Shown piece after piece: positions 19,051 to 20,165 of a stretch of DNA of 20,165 nt. The notes beneath the pieces were generated by a model, which had not been told where the DNA came from, searched no databases, and saw only the letters and a list, made by a program, of their open reading frames with translations. Positions within the stretch are counted from its first letter, which is position 1. Each line of letters opens with the position of its first letter. This stretch comes from a virus. The DNA lies in IMG/VR virus record IMGVR_UViG_3300031758_000720, positions 1 through 20,165 of that record. One strand, given 5' to 3'. Position numbers and translations under genes: made by a program.

Positions 19051-19571
19051 AAGTAATAGATTCATGGGATTTACTAGCAAACTTTTGGGAAGTAAATCCA
19101 CAGCTTAAAGCCCCTGCCCTGTATAATAAGCTTTATATAGAGGACAAATCTAAGAATAAATCCCACTCTAGCAAACTTATGTGGGCAGTGGCTTTTTATG
19201 CTGACTTTGAGTCTAAGTATAGGCCTTTATCTGAACCTGAAAGAAAGAAGCTTATAGCTGAAGATGTGTTGAAGGAGGAATCTTTTGACTGGTCTCAGCT
19301 TGATAAGTATATTAAGGACTGGGAAAGGTACAAGTCTGTACCTATGAAGCAGATGTCTGAATGGGAAAGGCTTATGAATGAAAAGACTGAGTACATGAAG
19401 ACTTTAAAGTACTCTGCAGAGACTGCTGATGAAATTGAGAAGAGACTTTTGTCTAACTCTAAGCTATATGCAGAGTATGAAGAGATTATGTCAAGACTTG
19501 TACAAGATGGTGAAGCAGGTACTATGCTTGGTGGAGCTATGGAAAGTCTTACTGAAAAAGGAGAGATATAA
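19047..19571 (+). CDS. Helical protein in the small-terminase position
   Basis: A 174-residue, highly charged helical protein (DKYIKDWERYKSVPMKQMSEW, SAETADEIEKRLLSNSKLY, EEIMSRLV) with no known motif. It lies directly before the large terminase, sharing a base with it (TAATG), and in many tailed phages that is the place of the small terminase, which recognises DNA and loads the motor. Small terminases diverge greatly, so absence of similarity proves little. I call it a candidate only. Confidence 0.8.
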   Translation: MKVIDSWDLLANFWEVNPQLKAPALYNKLYIEDKSKNKSHSSKLMWAVAFYADFESKYRPLSEPERKKLIAEDVLKEESFDWSQLDKYIKDWERYKSVPMKQMSEWERLMNEKTEYMKTLKYSAETADEIEKRLLSNSKLYAEYEEIMSRLVQDGEAGTMLGGAMESLTEKGEI

Positions 19572-20165
19572 TGTGGGACAATAGGAAGGCATTTGCATTA
19601 CCATCTGTACCTAAACTGCACCCTCTTAGTCAGGGCTATCTGGATTTCTGGAGGTCTGAGAAAAAGAAGGTTATTGAAGGTGTTTGGATAAATGGAGTAT
19701 GGTGCCCTCCCCAGTTATATCATTATATTAATTATGCTACTATAGTTCTTGGAGACAAGAAAAGTAGAAAGAAGGATAGGCCTTGGGATCTGGATTATGT
19801 TTGGGACTTGGCTTACTATTGGATTGAAGCTAGAGGATTGTCTGGCTTTGAGAAGGTAGGAGATGTAGATGATATTAGGTCTTTCCTTAGGCAGAAGCAG
19901 AAAGAGGATTTAGGTAAACCTTTGTATAATAATGAGGCTCAGAATTTGCTTGTCTTGGGTCCTCGTGGTTGGGGTAAGTCTTATTGGGGAGCTAATGTAG
20001 CAGCTCATGAGTATTTGACAGACGGGCAGAAAGAGTACACTCCTGGAGAGGTACCAAAAGAAACTGCAGAGATTTTATTGTCTGCTTATAACTCGCCTTA
20101 TGTTAATGACCTTATTACAAAGATTCAAGACGTACTTAATAATTACCCTGGTGGTATGGAAGTCA
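19571..20165 (+). CDS. terL: Large terminase subunit (partial, N-terminal 198 aa)
   Basis: The frame begins at ATG 19571 and is open to the window edge. The Walker A motif of the packaging ATPase is at 130-137 (LGPRGWGKS), after an N-terminal region with many tryptophans (GVWINGVWCPPQLYHYINYA, WDLDYVWDLAYYW) typical of the crAss-like and T4-type TerL lead segment. The protein packs DNA into proheads and cuts it with a C-terminal RNase H-like nuclease, which lies outside. The preceding stop TAA overlaps the ATG. Assignment rests on motif, length of the lead segment and context. Confidence 0.93.
   Translation, partial: MWDNRKAFALPSVPKLHPLSQGYLDFWRSEKKKVIEGVWINGVWCPPQLYHYINYATIVLGDKKSRKKDRPWDLDYVWDLAYYWIEARGLSGFEKVGDVDDIRSFLRQKQKEDLGKPLYNNEAQNLLVLGPRGWGKSYWGANVAAHEYLTDGQKEYTPGEVPKETAEILLSAYNSPYVNDLITKIQDVLNNYPGGMEV

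Overview
The window looks like part of a tailed dsDNA phage genome related to the crAss-like phages (order Crassvirales) that infect Bacteroidota. Reasons: the DNA is AT-rich; ribosome binding sites of the Shine-Dalgarno type are essentially absent; two strong promoters on the plus strand fit the Bacteroidota TTTG-N20-TAnnTTTG pattern; and the gene set is typical of the group (family A DNA polymerase, SF2 helicase, rIIA-like and rIIB-like proteins, an HU/IHF-like protein, a GroES-like protein, a DUF5856-like protein, then the large terminase). The genome is organised as two opposed arms that meet near 16.1 kb. No integrase, transposon, CRISPR array or rRNA was seen.

Left arm (1-16070, minus strand). 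From about 11.5 kb down to 1 is a tightly packed replication module with many 1-38 nt overlaps. In order of transcription it holds several small proteins, a Pol A with proofreading domain, a radical SAM protein of the spore-photoproduct-lyase type, an rIIA-like GHKL ATPase, an rIIB-like protein, an SF2 helicase, two small proteins and a partial protein cut by the window edge. Upstream lies a tRNA block (tRNA-Met, tRNA-Leu and an odd 140-nt tRNA-like element). Before that are a cluster of overlapping membrane/coiled-coil/lipoprotein genes that may be a spanin-type lysis cassette, a separately terminated and probably abundant small protein (13221-13688), a HTH-like protein, several small membrane proteins and a tRNA-Arg.

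Junction (15265-16891). This is the least ordinary part. Two stretches of roughly 420-470 nt without plausible genes carry dense, nested and long-range complementarity, as expected of large structured RNAs. One (about 15299-15770) is probably on the minus strand. The other (about 16433-16855) is on the plus strand with its own consensus promoter, a hairpin just after the start, two GNRA-capped hairpins, a perfect 9-nt loop/distant-strand pairing and a terminator. Two short genes on opposite strands lie between them. The plus-strand promoters at 16160 and 16880 abut the ATG so closely that the mRNAs should be leaderless.

Right arm (16892-20165, plus strand). A late operon with ATGA-type or long overlaps: winged-helix-like protein, HU/IHF-like protein, zinc-ribbon protein, basic-tailed protein, GroES-like protein, DUF5856-like protein, DUF1508-like protein, a helical protein in the place of a small terminase, then the N-terminal 198 residues of the large terminase with its Walker A motif. 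Family assignments come from reading motifs by eye; no database search was run.
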